Assembly: GCA_027295975.1 (NCBI GenBank)
Contig: JAPUJX010000476.1
Coordinates: 1 to 7,224 of the forward strand
Source of the DNA: Gammaproteobacteria bacterium
Lineage (GTDB): Bacteria > Pseudomonadota > Gammaproteobacteria > Pseudomonadales > Azotimanducaceae
Length of the DNA: 7,224 bases
Direction: 5' to 3'
Below, in pieces: positions 1-6,137 of the stretch (positions are counted from its first letter, which is position 1; each line of letters opens with the position of its first letter). The notes below the pieces were generated by a model that was given only the letters and a program-made list of their open reading frames with translations, ran no database searches and was not told where the DNA came from. A program made the position numbers and the translations under genes.

Positions 1-1121
1 GCGGCTTCAACGTCCTCACGATGATGGTGTCACCCCTGGCGGCCGGTCTCTATCACAAGGCCATCGTGGAAAGCGGTGGCTTGACCCTTCTCCCTGTGTC
101 CGAGGCCGAAAACTTCAGCGACGATATTGAGCCGGGAAATGCGAGGAGTTCCCGGGAGCTTGTGAACAACCTGCTCGTATCGGATGGCAAAGCGGTCGAT
201 CGCGATAGTGCAAAACAAGTCCAGCTGGGGATGACGGACGGCGAGGTCGGGGATTATCTGCGCGGCAAATCCGCGGATGAATTGCTCATCGGCCAGGGTG
301 GTGCCGCCATGAGTGGCACGCCCTACATTTTCGGCGATGGTTATGTGTTACCGAAGGATATACAGGCCGATGAATTATTCGCCGATACCTCGACCTACAA
401 TGTTACCCCGGTAATTCTCGGAACCAATCGCGACGAAATCAAACTGTTCATGGCGATGTCGCCCGATGCGACGGAGCGGATACTGGGCATTCCCTATAAG
501 GTTCGCGATGTTTCCGCCTACGATCGGGACAGCGCCTACGGAACCGACGCGTGGAAAATCCGGGCAGTGGACAGCCTTGCCGAACACCTGCGCGATAGCC
601 AGGGGGATTCCGTTTATGCGTATCGTTTCGACTGGGACGAACTGCGCACCGTTCTGACGCTGGATCTGGGCAAGCTGTTAGGTGCCGCTCACGCTCTGGA
701 GATACCGTTCGTGTTCGGCAACTTCGACCTCATCGACCGTACCATGGTCATCAGCGGTGACAATATCCCCGCACGTGATGCGCTTTCGGCGAGCATGATG
801 TCCTACTGGGCTGAATTCGCCCACACGGGTAATCCCGGCCGTGGGCGCGATGGAAACGAAAACGCGTGGACGAGTTGGGAAAATGGCGCCGCGTCCAACA
901 ACCGCCTGTTGATTCTGGACAGCAGCAACGACGGTGGCATCAGGATGTCATCGTTCAGGATCACCCGGGAGGATCTGCGCGCACGCCTGCTGTCAGACGA
1001 AAGTTTTGCAACCCAGGAAGAACATTGTCAGGCGTACGAGCGGCTCTTTCAGGGTGATGACTTCGTTGCCAGCGAATACGAGTCCCTGGGTAAGTCGGGT
1101 TGCGGCTCCGATCATGAATAG
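1..1121 (+). CDS. Type-B carboxylesterase, C-terminal part (5' end outside window)
   Basis: This is an alpha/beta-hydrolase of the carboxylesterase type-B/cholinesterase family, which hydrolyses carboxylic esters. The frame is open from the left edge (first whole codon at 3) and begins GFNVLTMMVSPLAAG, the stretch directly after the family's GESAGG nucleophile elbow, so the catalytic Ser lies a few codons outside the window. The ATGs at 21 and 24 are internal, not starts. The other two members of the triad are visible: Glu in GTNRDE (codon 435-437) and His in GAAHALEIPFVFG (codon 690-692). The late family block SYWAEFAHTGNPG is near 801-840, and the C-terminal region has two Cys (EEHC and SGCG) that could pair if the protein is exported. 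About 373 residues remain of a family usually 500-550 long. The next gene starts 12 bp downstream on the same strand, suggesting co-transcription. The family is clear; the substrate is not readable from sequence. Confidence 0.93.
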   Translation, partial: GFNVLTMMVSPLAAGLYHKAIVESGGLTLLPVSEAENFSDDIEPGNARSSRELVNNLLVSDGKAVDRDSAKQVQLGMTDGEVGDYLRGKSADELLIGQGGAAMSGTPYIFGDGYVLPKDIQADELFADTSTYNVTPVILGTNRDEIKLFMAMSPDATERILGIPYKVRDVSAYDRDSAYGTDAWKIRAVDSLAEHLRDSQGDSVYAYRFDWDELRTVLTLDLGKLLGAAHALEIPFVFGNFDLIDRTMVISGDNIPARDALSASMMSYWAEFAHTGNPGRGRDGNENAWTSWENGAASNNRLLILDSSNDGGIRMSSFRITREDLRARLLSDESFATQEEHCQAYERLFQGDDFVASEYESLGKSGCGSDHE

Positions 1122-1133
1122 TCATGACTAGCC

Positions 1134-2348
1134 ATGAATAAGGTTCCGTTGGCTGTCTTGTGCGGGTTTCTGGCCGTTGTGTGTTCTCAACCGGTGCACG
1201 CGGCGGGCGGTAACGATAAACAGGCGGTGGCTACTTTTTCAACAAGCGACGCAACAAGTGCCTACCACGCATCTGACGTGCGAACGCCCATGGCGAGATT
1301 TCGCAAGAGTGCGGTGTACCCTTTTGGCTCGGGAGAACCTCCTTCCGACACAACCCTCGAGTTTGACACCTACAGCCGCGATGATTCGTTTGCCGAAACG
1401 TTTTCCCTCGAGCAGGGCGCCGGGTTCGTTGACGGGGTTGCCGTGAAGTGGGGCAAAAAACACGGGTGCGTCACCTGCCACACGAATGGTTATTACCTCA
1501 TTGGCCCGGGCAGTCTCTTCCGCGACCGGCCGGCACATCTCGAAGTGCGGCAGTTTGCCGAAGATTTTGTCAACTCGTGGCAACGTTTCGGTGTCCCGGA
1601 TACCGAGATCGTGGTTGCGACGGCATCATTTCTTGCCATCAACGACGCTCAGATGGGGGATGAATTGCGTCCCGCGACGCTTCTGGCGCTGGATAGTGCC
1701 TGGTCGGAACAGAGCATCGAAGGTCATTGGCCGGACTGGGTGAAGTGTAACTGGCCCCCGTTTGAGCAGGACGATCACTACGGAGTCACGCTCATGGCGA
1801 TTGCTATGGGCATGGCACCATCGAGCTACACGAAAACCGAGCCGGCGTTGAGCGGCATTTCCCGGCTTCACGACTATCTGGGAAATCATCCACCGGTGGA
1901 AATTCACCACAAAGCGATGTTGTTGTGGGCGGCCAGGTATGACCGGGATCTCATTTCCGGCGAACAGAGGCGCCAGTGGATTCAGGAACTCAGCACTCTG
2001 CAGCGCCCGGACGGTGGGTGGGCGTCCGGCGATCTCGGCGAGTGGCGTCAGATTCGAGGGTTGTCCACCGATCCGCCGGTGAACGTTGAAACAGATGGGT
2101 ATGGCACCGGTTTTGTTACCTATGTGTTGCTCCAGGCCGGGGTCGAAGCCTCTGATGAGCGGATCCAACGCGGCATAACGTGGCTCAAAACCAACCAGCG
2201 CCGGGACGGAAAATGGTGGACTCAGTCGTTGCGAAACGAATCGGACACATCGAACTTCCTGACCCATACCGGTACGGTTTTTGCGCTCAAGGCTTTGGTT
2301 GCCAGTGAAATGGATCCGGAGGTCATTGTCGCGGGCAGTGGCGAATAA
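1134..2348 (+). CDS. Secreted CxxCH protein with terpene-cyclase-like alpha/alpha-toroid domain
   Basis: The protein has 404 residues. The N-terminus (MNKVPLAVLCGFLAVVCSQP, then VHAAGG) is a Sec signal peptide, probably cut near residue 24. A single haem-c type motif C112-V-T-C115-H116 lies in the context KWGKKHGCVTCHTNGYY. From about residue 195 onward the sequence resembles squalene/oxidosqualene cyclase and prenyltransferase repeats: NWPPFEQDDHYGVTLMAIAMG, then a QW-like LQRPDGGW (289-296), TDGYGTGF (320-327), WLKTNQRRDGKWW (350-362) and a terminal HTGTVFALKALVAS. The acidic DXDD motif of squalene-hopene cyclase is absent, so hopanoid synthesis is unlikely. Proteins combining CxxCH with this toroid occur in environmental bacteria, often annotated as squalene cyclase-like; their function is unknown to me. 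The ATG is 12 bp after the esterase stop with no good Shine-Dalgarno sequence, so translation may be coupled. The 3' end overlaps the convergent Sel1 gene. Confidence 0.85.
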   Translation: MNKVPLAVLCGFLAVVCSQPVHAAGGNDKQAVATFSTSDATSAYHASDVRTPMARFRKSAVYPFGSGEPPSDTTLEFDTYSRDDSFAETFSLEQGAGFVDGVAVKWGKKHGCVTCHTNGYYLIGPGSLFRDRPAHLEVRQFAEDFVNSWQRFGVPDTEIVVATASFLAINDAQMGDELRPATLLALDSAWSEQSIEGHWPDWVKCNWPPFEQDDHYGVTLMAIAMGMAPSSYTKTEPALSGISRLHDYLGNHPPVEIHHKAMLLWAARYDRDLISGEQRRQWIQELSTLQRPDGGWASGDLGEWRQIRGLSTDPPVNVETDGYGTGFVTYVLLQAGVEASDERIQRGITWLKTNQRRDGKWWTQSLRNESDTSNFLTHTGTVFALKALVASEMDPEVIVAGSGE

Positions 2349-3138
2349 CGCATAGCCGTTTGTCCGCTACTCCCTTCGCCTGGTCAAGTTGCGCGGCGTT
2401 CAGTCGATGGGCAATTGCATCCAGGCTCGGTTGCGCATCAATGAATCCACCCGCCGCGGCGACGCGGTACCAGATGTAAGCCTCCATGTCGTCGGGGCGT
2501 CCGCCCAGGCCGTTCTCGTGGAAGTAGCCGAGATTATACTGGGCGGCCAGGTCGCCCTGTTCGGCCGCCTTGCGGTACCACTTGCGCGCGCTCCAGTAAT
2601 CCCGGGCGACCCCCTCACCGATGCTGTACATGACCGCGAGGTTGTATTGCGCCGTGCGCTCTCCCTGCTGAGCCGCCAGTCGATACCAGCCAACCGCACG
2701 TTCCGGGTCGCATTGGCCGATCCCGAGGCACTCGTCGTACAACATGCCCAGGTTGGTCTGAGCGGGTGCGTAACCCTGATCGGCTGCGAGCAGGTAACTG
2801 CTTGACGCCTTCCAGTAGTTCTGCGGTACACCCAGTCCGGCGGCATACATCAAGCCGATGAAATACTGCGCGGGTGCGTGGTTCTCATCGGCCAGGGTTT
2901 CGAACGCGGCTAACGCCGCGGGGTATTCGCCCCCGTTGAATTGTTTGACCGCCTGTTCGAAACGCTCGTCGGCGATAACCTGCGTCGCGGGGGCAAGAGC
3001 CAAAACGAGTACTATCCGGAGGAGTTGAGAATATCTGGCCAAGGTGATCAGTCTGTTTACTCTGAAACCTCTGGGTAACAAAAATTGACGGAAGACGCAA
3101 TACCCTGTGTTCTTCCTTGGGCTCTTCGCATCCCTCAT
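2323..3138 (-). CDS. Exported Sel1-repeat (tetratricopeptide-like) protein
   Basis: The product is 271 residues of Sel1-like repeats, helical pairs that usually act as protein-binding scaffolds. About four repeats follow one another at residues 87-122, 123-159, 160-195 and 196-231, each with the AQxxLGxxY...GxG...A..WYxxAA pattern (for example AQYNLAVMYSIGEGVARDYW). A hydrophobic segment LLRIVLVLALAPATQVIA (39-56) followed by DE looks like a signal peptide, but it sits unusually far from the chosen start. The ATG at 3138 has AGGAG (3146-3142) only 3 nt upstream. A TTG at 3042 would give a conventional signal peptide but has no visible ribosome site. Repeat 2 has an extra residue and two Cys (C137, C143), and the C-terminus has another pair (C263, C268), which could form disulfides in the periplasm. 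The gene is divergent from the symporter and convergent with the CxxCH gene. The partner is unknown. Confidence 0.85.
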   Translation of the reverse strand: MRDAKSPRKNTGYCVFRQFLLPRGFRVNRLITLARYSQLLRIVLVLALAPATQVIADERFEQAVKQFNGGEYPAALAAFETLADENHAPAQYFIGLMYAAGLGVPQNYWKASSSYLLAADQGYAPAQTNLGMLYDECLGIGQCDPERAVGWYRLAAQQGERTAQYNLAVMYSIGEGVARDYWSARKWYRKAAEQGDLAAQYNLGYFHENGLGGRPDDMEAYIWYRVAAAGGFIDAQPSLDAIAHRLNAAQLDQAKGVADKRLCVIRHCPRQ

Positions 3139-3141
3139 GCG

Positions 3142-3146
3142 CTCCT
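3142..3146 (-). promoter_or_regulatory. Ribosome binding site of the Sel1-repeat gene
   Basis: On the minus strand the bases read AGGAG followed by CGC and then ATG. The 3-nt spacing is shorter than the usual 5-9, but no other start candidate in this frame has a better site, so it supports the ATG at 3138. Confidence 0.5.
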
Positions 3147-3233
3147 ATAGGCATGGAAGTCACGGTTTCCGGAAATGGGTGTAATGTCGGGTTACCGCAG
3201 GCACGAAACACCATGAACCAGGTACCGGACAGG

Positions 3234-3237
3234 TGGA
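3234..3237 (+). promoter_or_regulatory. Probable ribosome binding site of the symporter gene
   Basis: GGAG (within AGGTGGAGAT) lies 12 nt before the ATG at 3250. This is a longer spacing than usual, but it is the only purine-rich site near the start and supports that ATG, which begins a normal SSS N-terminus. Confidence 0.45.
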
Positions 3238-3249
3238 GATAAGCCGCAG

Positions 3250-4770
3250 ATGACCATCTCCAGCCTCGACTACGCCATCGTTGGCATTTATCTGGCGGGG
3301 ATGATCGGACTTGGCTATTACCTTTACCGCAAGGCGCCGACCTTCGAGGAATACCTCATCGCCGGTCGCTCGATGACCACGCCGATTCTGGTTTGCACCC
3401 TGGCTTCCACGTATTACGGTCTGGATGTTCTGTTCGGCACGTCGGAAGTGGGTTTCAACGAGGGCGTTGTCGCTTTCTTCGGTTATTCGAACCTGTCCCT
3501 CGGGATATACCTGTTTGCGGCGCTGGCGTTAGCCAAGCGCTTGCGGCAGGCGAAGTTCACCTCGTTGCCCGATATTCTAGAACGCCACTATGGACGGCCC
3601 TCGGGGATAGTTGGCGCCCTTGCCTCGATCGTCTATTCACTCCCCGCGCTGAGCCTCTTCGCGCTCGGACGAATCTGCCATGTGATGTTCGGCATGGATG
3701 CCATGTTAGGGGCGCTGATCCTCGGACTCGTAGCGCTGGCTTACACCCTGCTCGGTGGTCTGTGGGCTGTTGCCATCACCGACACCGTTCAGTTTGTTTT
3801 GATGTGCCTGACGCTGGCGATCGGGATTCCGCTGCTGATGTCTGAGATGGGCGGTTTCGATGCAGTTGCCCAACACGCCCCCGACGGTTACTTCGATTGG
3901 TTCGGTGGCATGCCCATCTGGCTGATGATCGCTTACGCCGCAACCGGGATAAGCATTCTGGTGGATCCGGGGTTTTATCAACGCATGTTCGCCGCGGCGG
4001 ACTATCGTCAGGCCCGTAACGCCATGCTCATCAGCCTGCTTGTCTGGGTAGCATACGACTGGTTGGTAACGGCGGGCGGCATGCTGGCCGCCACCGGGGT
4101 CAGCACGGGTGTGTTGCCGGCAGACCTGCATTCGAACGACGCGTTGCTCAGCGCGGTTACGTTGGCGTTACCGGTTGGTCTGGTCGGCATTTTTCTGGCC
4201 GGCGTGCTCGCAACCGCCATGTCGACCATCGACTCCTATACCCTGGTTGCAGGTGCAAACGTCTCCTACGACCTGTGGCGACCGTTGGCCAGGCCAAACG
4301 CTACCGACCGGGAACTGGTTCGAGCCACGAAAATTGGTGTGGTGCTTGCCTGGGCATTGGGTTATGCACTGGCCTTCCTGTTCGACAGGCTGATGGCATT
4401 GTGGGTGTTCACGGCTACTGCTCTCACTTCGACCGTGCTGGTGCCGATTTTCCTCGGCCTGTACTGGAAGGGGAGAAAAACGGTGATGGCGGGCGTGTTG
4501 AGTTGTGTGGCGGGTCTGGGGAGCGTGATTGTCTATTACCTGGGAGTACAACAGTTGGGAGTTGCCAACGAGGTTTATGGAACTTACATCTGGACATTCA
4601 CCCTGGCGGGAGAATCGTTTGAACTCTGGCAGGAATACGCGCTCTTTTTCAGCCTGCCGGTGAGCCTGATTGGTTTTCTCATAGGTAACCGGATAGGCCC
4701 GCCCCATATCCAGAGCCTGCCACCCGGTGCCTCGGATATCGAGAACTCTCCCACCGAGGCGGTGGCGTGA
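3250..4770 (+). CDS. Sodium:solute symporter (SSS family)
   Basis: This is a 506-residue inner-membrane protein with roughly 13 hydrophobic segments, the normal size for Na+/solute symporters related to PutP and PanF, which import small organic solutes using the sodium gradient. Visible family marks are the first membrane segment YAIVGIYLAGMIGLGYYLY (8-26), the loop EEYLIAGRSM (33-42), AKFTSLPDILERHYG in the cytoplasmic loop after the third helix, TLLGGLWAVAITDTVQF, and VDPGFYQRMFAA. AMSTIDSYTLVAGANVSYDL (about 323-342) matches the eighth core helix; its S325-T326 pair corresponds to the Ser/Thr that helps bind Na+ in PutP. The substrate cannot be named: the sequence is not a clear PutP, PanF or ActP. 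The stop TGA (4768-4770) overlaps a GTG start for a small membrane protein, so the two are probably translationally coupled. Confidence 0.92.
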   Translation: MTISSLDYAIVGIYLAGMIGLGYYLYRKAPTFEEYLIAGRSMTTPILVCTLASTYYGLDVLFGTSEVGFNEGVVAFFGYSNLSLGIYLFAALALAKRLRQAKFTSLPDILERHYGRPSGIVGALASIVYSLPALSLFALGRICHVMFGMDAMLGALILGLVALAYTLLGGLWAVAITDTVQFVLMCLTLAIGIPLLMSEMGGFDAVAQHAPDGYFDWFGGMPIWLMIAYAATGISILVDPGFYQRMFAAADYRQARNAMLISLLVWVAYDWLVTAGGMLAATGVSTGVLPADLHSNDALLSAVTLALPVGLVGIFLAGVLATAMSTIDSYTLVAGANVSYDLWRPLARPNATDRELVRATKIGVVLAWALGYALAFLFDRLMALWVFTATALTSTVLVPIFLGLYWKGRKTVMAGVLSCVAGLGSVIVYYLGVQQLGVANEVYGTYIWTFTLAGESFELWQEYALFFSLPVSLIGFLIGNRIGPPHIQSLPPGASDIENSPTEAVA

Positions 4771-4901
4771 ACGGTTGGGACACGTTCACCTGGATCATGG
4801 CTCTGGTGCTCGCGGGTAGCGCCCTGGTCATCTTCGCCTATTTCCTGCGCGATGCGAGGGGAGTTCTCAATCGGGGTCGAGACGAAGAACCCGATGACTG
4901 A
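4767..4901 (+). CDS. 44-residue single-pass membrane protein coupled to the symporter
   Basis: A GTG start at 4767 shares bases with the symporter's TGA (GTGA), and the frame runs 44 codons to TGA at 4899-4901. GAGG (4756-4759) lies 7 nt before the GTG, a good Shine-Dalgarno position. The product begins MNGWDTFTWIMALVLAGSAL (GTG read as Met), continues VIFAYFLRDARGVLN and ends RGRDEEPDD. There is one membrane helix at about residues 9-27, then four arginines (R28, R31, R36, R38) and an acidic tail. The positive-inside rule predicts N-out, C-in topology. Small single-helix partners encoded next to secondary transporters are known (for example the small subunits of MetP-type NSS transporters and 'symporter small accessory' proteins), so a subunit role is inferred from position and shape. 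I do not recognise the family. An ATG at 4797 would start inside the helix and is less likely. Confidence 0.7.
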   Translation: MNGWDTFTWIMALVLAGSALVIFAYFLRDARGVLNRGRDEEPDD

Positions 4902-4928
4902 TAGAGGCGAATGAGCGGCGGTTCTCAG

Positions 4929-4960
4929 TGTGGCCGGGTAACTGAATACTCCGGACCACA
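4929..4960 (+). terminator. Intergenic hairpin after the symporter unit (possible terminator)
   Basis: TGTGGCCGGGTA (4929-4940) pairs with 4947-4960 around the loop ACTGAA: GTA/TAC, CCGG/CCGG and TGTGG/CCACA, with single unpaired bases at T4950 and A4955. This gives 12 base pairs, many of them G-C, starting 28 nt after the small-protein stop. There is no run of T afterwards, only a pyrimidine-rich ATCCTTCCCT, so it is not a classical intrinsic terminator. It may instead slow RNA decay from the 3' end or separate symporter from importer expression. The rest of the 4902-5028 gap shows no convincing promoter. Confidence 0.4.
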
Positions 4961-5028
4961 ATCCTTCCCTGAAATGGCGTAGGATTCATCAACACCTTGA
5001 GTGAGGGTAGGGGAACAAGAGCGCAGGA

Positions 5029-6135
5029 ATGATGCTTCCCAGGCTGGCAATCTCTTTTTTGAGCGTCGTTTTTGTTATGACCGGTGGTTTCGCGCGCCCG
5101 GCTGATGCCGAAGAGTCCGTGCTCAATATATACAACTGGGCCGACTACATCGGATCCGACACCATCTCCGACTTCGAAGACGAATACGGAATTGAAGTCA
5201 ATTACGATGTCTACGAAGCCTCCGAAATGGTGGACGCCAAGTTGATGGCGGGAAGTTCGGGTTACGATCTGGTACTGCATGGCGCGGCATTCTCGGCGCG
5301 GCTCATTACCGCGGGCATCTACCGGCCGCTGGACAAGAAACGGTTGCCGAACTGGAGACATCTGGATCCTGATTTGCTCCAGCGGTTCGACCACTTCGAC
5401 CCCGGATTGCGATTCGGGGTGCCCTATATGTGGGGCACCACCGGTTTCACCTACAACGTGGACATGATTCTCGAGCGCATGCCGGATGCGCCCGTAGCGA
5501 GTGGCGATTTACTGTTCAAGCCCGAGATAGTGTCGAAATTTGCCGACTGCGGCGTGAGTCTGCTCGATGCCCCGGTCACCGTCATCCCGGTGGTGCTCGC
5601 CTACCTCGGATATGAAGCCGACTCGGTAGAGCCCGAACACCTGAAAGAAGTGGAGTTGCTGCTGAAATCGATCAGACCGTACATCAAGTATTTCAGCTCG
5701 GCGAAACTGCTGGTGGATCTTCCGAGCCGGGAAGTCTGCATTGCTCAAAGCTGGTCCGGCGACTACGCGGTTGCCAGCCGCCGCGCCCGGGATGCCGGTC
5801 TCGAGGTGAACCTTGCTTACACCATGCCCATCGAGGGTTCCACCATCTGGTTCGACGCCTTGTTCATTCCGGCCGACGCGCCACATCCAGACAATGCACA
5901 CCTGTTTCTGGACTATCTGTTGCGCCCCGAGGTGATTGCCCGCGTGTCTGATTTTATCGGTTATGCCAACCCCAATCGGGACGCCACGGCCCTGGTGGAT
6001 CCAGCGATAACGAGCGACCCTGCTATCTATCCGGACGCTGAGGTACAGAGTCGACTGCAATCCACCCGGGTGTACCAGCCGAAGATAGAACGGCTGCGTT
6101 CCCGGGTGTGGTCGCGGGTGAAGACGGGACTCTAA
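5029..6135 (+). CDS. PotF-like polyamine-type periplasmic binding protein
   Basis: This is the solute-binding component of a polyamine-type ABC importer, 368 residues, close to E. coli PotF (370). The N-terminus MMLPRLAISFLSVVFVMTGG with ADA before EES is a signal peptide, cut near residue 27. PotF-like blocks run the full length: LNIYNWADYIGSDT (32-45), KLMAGSSGYDLV (71-82), PYMWGTTGFTYNVD (132-145), CGVSLLDAP (174-182), SWSGDYAVASRRA (241-253), FDALFIPADAPHPDNA (275-290), YLLRPEVIARVSDFIGYAN and a C-terminal PKIERLRSRVWSRVKTG. Pocket residues W37, D39, Y40, F88, W242, D245 and D276 are kept, but several positions that contact putrescine in PotF differ (A38, G85, A87, T184, W274), so the ligand may not be putrescine. 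Start choice is uncertain: AGGA (5025-5028) touches the first ATG, and the second ATG (5032) has 3-nt spacing. The ATPase gene follows after 2 bp. Confidence 0.93.
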   Translation: MMLPRLAISFLSVVFVMTGGFARPADAEESVLNIYNWADYIGSDTISDFEDEYGIEVNYDVYEASEMVDAKLMAGSSGYDLVLHGAAFSARLITAGIYRPLDKKRLPNWRHLDPDLLQRFDHFDPGLRFGVPYMWGTTGFTYNVDMILERMPDAPVASGDLLFKPEIVSKFADCGVSLLDAPVTVIPVVLAYLGYEADSVEPEHLKEVELLLKSIRPYIKYFSSAKLLVDLPSREVCIAQSWSGDYAVASRRARDAGLEVNLAYTMPIEGSTIWFDALFIPADAPHPDNAHLFLDYLLRPEVIARVSDFIGYANPNRDATALVDPAITSDPAIYPDAEVQSRLQSTRVYQPKIERLRSRVWSRVKTGL

Positions 6136-6137
6136 GA

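Larger units (their letters stand above)
3139..3249. promoter_or_regulatory. Divergent intergenic region with a perfect 10-bp palindrome
   Basis: These 111 bp separate the divergent Sel1 and symporter genes and should hold both promoters. TTTCCGGAAA at 3166-3175 is a perfect inverted repeat and a possible operator. A -10-like TGTAAT at 3180-3185 on the plus strand matches the sigma-70 consensus at five of six positions, but no matching -35 element is found 15-18 bp upstream, so the promoter assignment is weak. No convincing promoter was found on the minus strand. Confidence 0.35.

Noticed and set aside
21..26. Tandem ATGs as the start of the esterase gene
   Set aside because: The frame is open to the left edge and the codons before them encode the conserved sequence that follows the nucleophile Ser, so these are internal methionines.
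1626..2267. 213-codon open frame on the minus strand
   Set aside because: It lies wholly antisense to the CxxCH-toroid gene, whose product has a signal peptide and recognisable motifs; the antisense product shows no recognisable family features and has the composition of a shadow frame.
1134..2348. Annotation of the toroid protein as squalene-hopene cyclase
   Set aside because: The protein is exported, is about 400 rather than 630-700 residues, carries CxxCH, and lacks the DXDD catalytic motif.
2389..2846. Long open frames on both strands within the Sel1 gene (138 and 148 codons)
   Set aside because: They are shadows of the repeat-coding frame; neither product resembles a protein family.
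3145..3150. TATAGG on the minus strand as a -10 element for the Sel1 gene
   Set aside because: It overlaps the ribosome binding site and would put the transcript start at the start codon; no -35 element lies 17 bp upstream.
3213..3242. Nine-codon leader frame just before the symporter (ATG 3213, TAA 3240-3242)
   Set aside because: There is no Shine-Dalgarno sequence before its ATG and no attenuation-like structure or codon run; such a short frame is expected by chance.
4168..4707. 179-codon open frame on the minus strand
   Set aside because: It is antisense to the symporter; its Gln- and His-rich product is what reverse reading of hydrophobic codons gives.
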